A DNA stretch of 64,000 bases from Eriocheir sinensis. Lineage: Eukaryota > Arthropoda > Malacostraca > Decapoda > Varunidae. Below are positions 62,815 through 64,000 of this stretch, piece after piece. Below the pieces are notes generated by a model that was not told the DNA's origin, ran no database searches, and saw nothing but the letters and a program-made list of their open reading frames with translations. The stretch spans positions 42,471 to 106,470 of the forward strand of contig NW_026111836.1 in assembly GCF_024679095.1 (NCBI RefSeq), in the 5' to 3' direction. Within the stretch, counting starts at the first letter, position 1. The number at the start of each line of letters is the position of its first letter. The position numbers and the translations under genes are program-made.

Positions 62815-64000
62815 AGAGTGATCCAGATATGATATGTAGAGTTGAAACAAACCTTGCAAAATAACTGGAACTTGTGCTGGAGGGAAAGAGCAAGTACAAC
62901 ATTGGGAGAAAAGATAGGAAAGAAGGAAAGGGAGGAGGAGTGATGACAATGACAAAACAAAACTTGAAAGCGACTGAAGTGAGACATGGAAATGGTAAGT
63001 GCGGAGGTGATGGCTGTGCAGGTAGTGGTACAGGGTGGAGAGAAGAATAACATAATAACAGCCTATGTCCCCCTAAAGCCAAAAGTTGGAATGAAGTAAG
63101 ATACAACACTATGCTGGAAGAAACAGTACGGGCACTGACAGACCAAATAAAGAATAGTAGAAAGCTAATATTTATATATTTATTATAATAATAAATGAAG
63201 TTATGGATGAGAATGGAAAGATGCTGAGAGACGGGAAGCTGAGAAAGAGAGATGGAAGAATATTTCAAAACTTAATGAATTTTGAGGATGGACGTCCAGC
63301 AGCTGTAACAGCAGCAGTTTTGAGTAGAGGTAGAGGAGGAGTATATAAAGAAAGAAGTATAACATATGAAGAAGTAAATCAGGCAATAAAAAGATTAAAA
63401 AACGAAAAGGCAGCAGGAATTGATGGAATCACAGCAGAAATGTTGAAGTGTGGAGGAGATGAAGTCGTGAAATGAATGGTCAAGATATTTGAAGTAGCAT
63501 GGGAGGGGGGAGGGGGGGGGGGTGCCAGCAGACTGGATGAAAGCCATCATAGTCCCAGTTTACAAGGGGAAGGGCAGGAGAGGGGAATGTGGGAGCTATA
63601 GAGGTGTAAGTCTCCTGAGTATACCCAGAAAGGTATATGGAAAAGTCATAATAGAGGGGGTGCAAAGACTTGCAGAAGAGAAAATCAGTGAAGAGCAAGG
63701 AGGCTTCAGGAAAGGAAGGGGATGTGTGGATCAGATATTTGCCTTCAGGATGGTAGTAGAAAAAATAATAGGAAAAGGAAAGAAACTATACGCTGCCTTC
63801 ATGGATTTGGAAAAAGCTTATGACAGAGTCGATTGGATTGCATTGTTTTAAAGATTTATGGTGTGGGAGGAAAACTGCTTAGTGCAATAAAGTCTTTCTA
63901 TGAGGATGCATCTGCATGTGTCAAAATTACTGGAGAAACAAGTGAACATTTTGAGATAAAAGTGGGCTTAAGACAAGGGTGTGTCATGTCACCATGGTTA
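62815..64000 (+). mobile_element. Non-LTR retrotransposon: endonuclease and RT, runs off the window
   Basis: 62,860-63,170 carries a decayed endonuclease segment (GGGVMTMTKQNLKATEVRHG, later MLEETVRALTDQIKNSRKL). From 63,203 the RT follows: VNQAIKRLKNEKAAGIDGIT, VYKGKGRRGECGSYRGVSLL, EEQGGFRKGRGCVDQIF, AFMDLEKAYDRVDW (RT motif with catalytic Asp) and GLRQGC.MSPWL near the end. Breaks are a TGA at 63,473, a G-run (63,505-63,523) that shifts frame, and another shift near 63,848. The window ends inside the RT domain. Same style as the relic at 860-1,505. Confidence 0.85.

Overview
This window is eukaryotic and intergenic-like. It is dominated by transposable elements, tandem repeats and a large internal duplication. 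The repeat types suggest an arthropod, most likely a decapod crustacean: TTAGG/CCTAA-type repeats, SINEs with a tRNA-like head that starts GGTGGCYGAGTGG, several non-LTR families, Harbinger, hAT, piggyBac and pogo relics, and long AC, TA and CTG repeats. This assignment is inference. I see no prokaryotic genes and no coherent operon-like system.

Layout. 1-5.9 kb: relics of two LINE families, a 675-bp inverted-repeat transposon inserted in a SINE, and a nearly complete HARBI1-like gene on the minus strand with one intron and one frameshift. 6.2-16.1 kb: first copy of a long duplication. It holds a CR1-like LINE, a C2H2 zinc-finger gene broken by two indels, a Harbinger transposon with terminal repeats and both of its genes, and an LTR-like block. 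16.2-23.1 kb: a HARBI1 exon copy, a Jockey-like LINE, two arrays of a 45-bp G-rich minisatellite flanking a pogo/Tigger-like element, a MITE and another LINE. 23.2-38.2 kb: second copy of the duplication. Its zinc-finger gene is open (17 fingers), it lacks the Harbinger element, and it carries an extra 6.4-kb segment with a young Ty3/Gypsy LTR retrotransposon (29,864-34,838). 38.3-45.0 kb: a truncated BEL/Pao element, a Harbinger relic, a hAT-like element, a LINE, a CTG-rich minisatellite and a third, frameshifted zinc-finger array. 45.5-47.8 kb: a 20-bp minisatellite split by a LINE. 48.4-55.6 kb: a piggyBac-type MITE, two exons of a TMEM35/NACHO-like membrane protein, then a series of tandem arrays (about 79, 52, 44 and 76 bp, and TA). 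55.7-64 kb: a second copy of the 215-bp MITE, SINEs, a hAT-like element with a 430-bp palindrome, one host-like minus-strand exon, a deleted piggyBac, a tRNA-Val-like SINE, and a LINE that runs off the window.

The best host-gene candidates are the zinc-finger gene at 27,500-29,017, the TMEM35-like exons at 49,030-49,893 and the minus-strand exon at 60,591-60,722. The duplicated halves act as natural before/after pairs. They show directly a Harbinger insertion with its empty site, a change of exactly four zinc fingers, and recent LTR-retrotransposon insertion. Relationships between copies were read by eye, and no alignment or database search was run.
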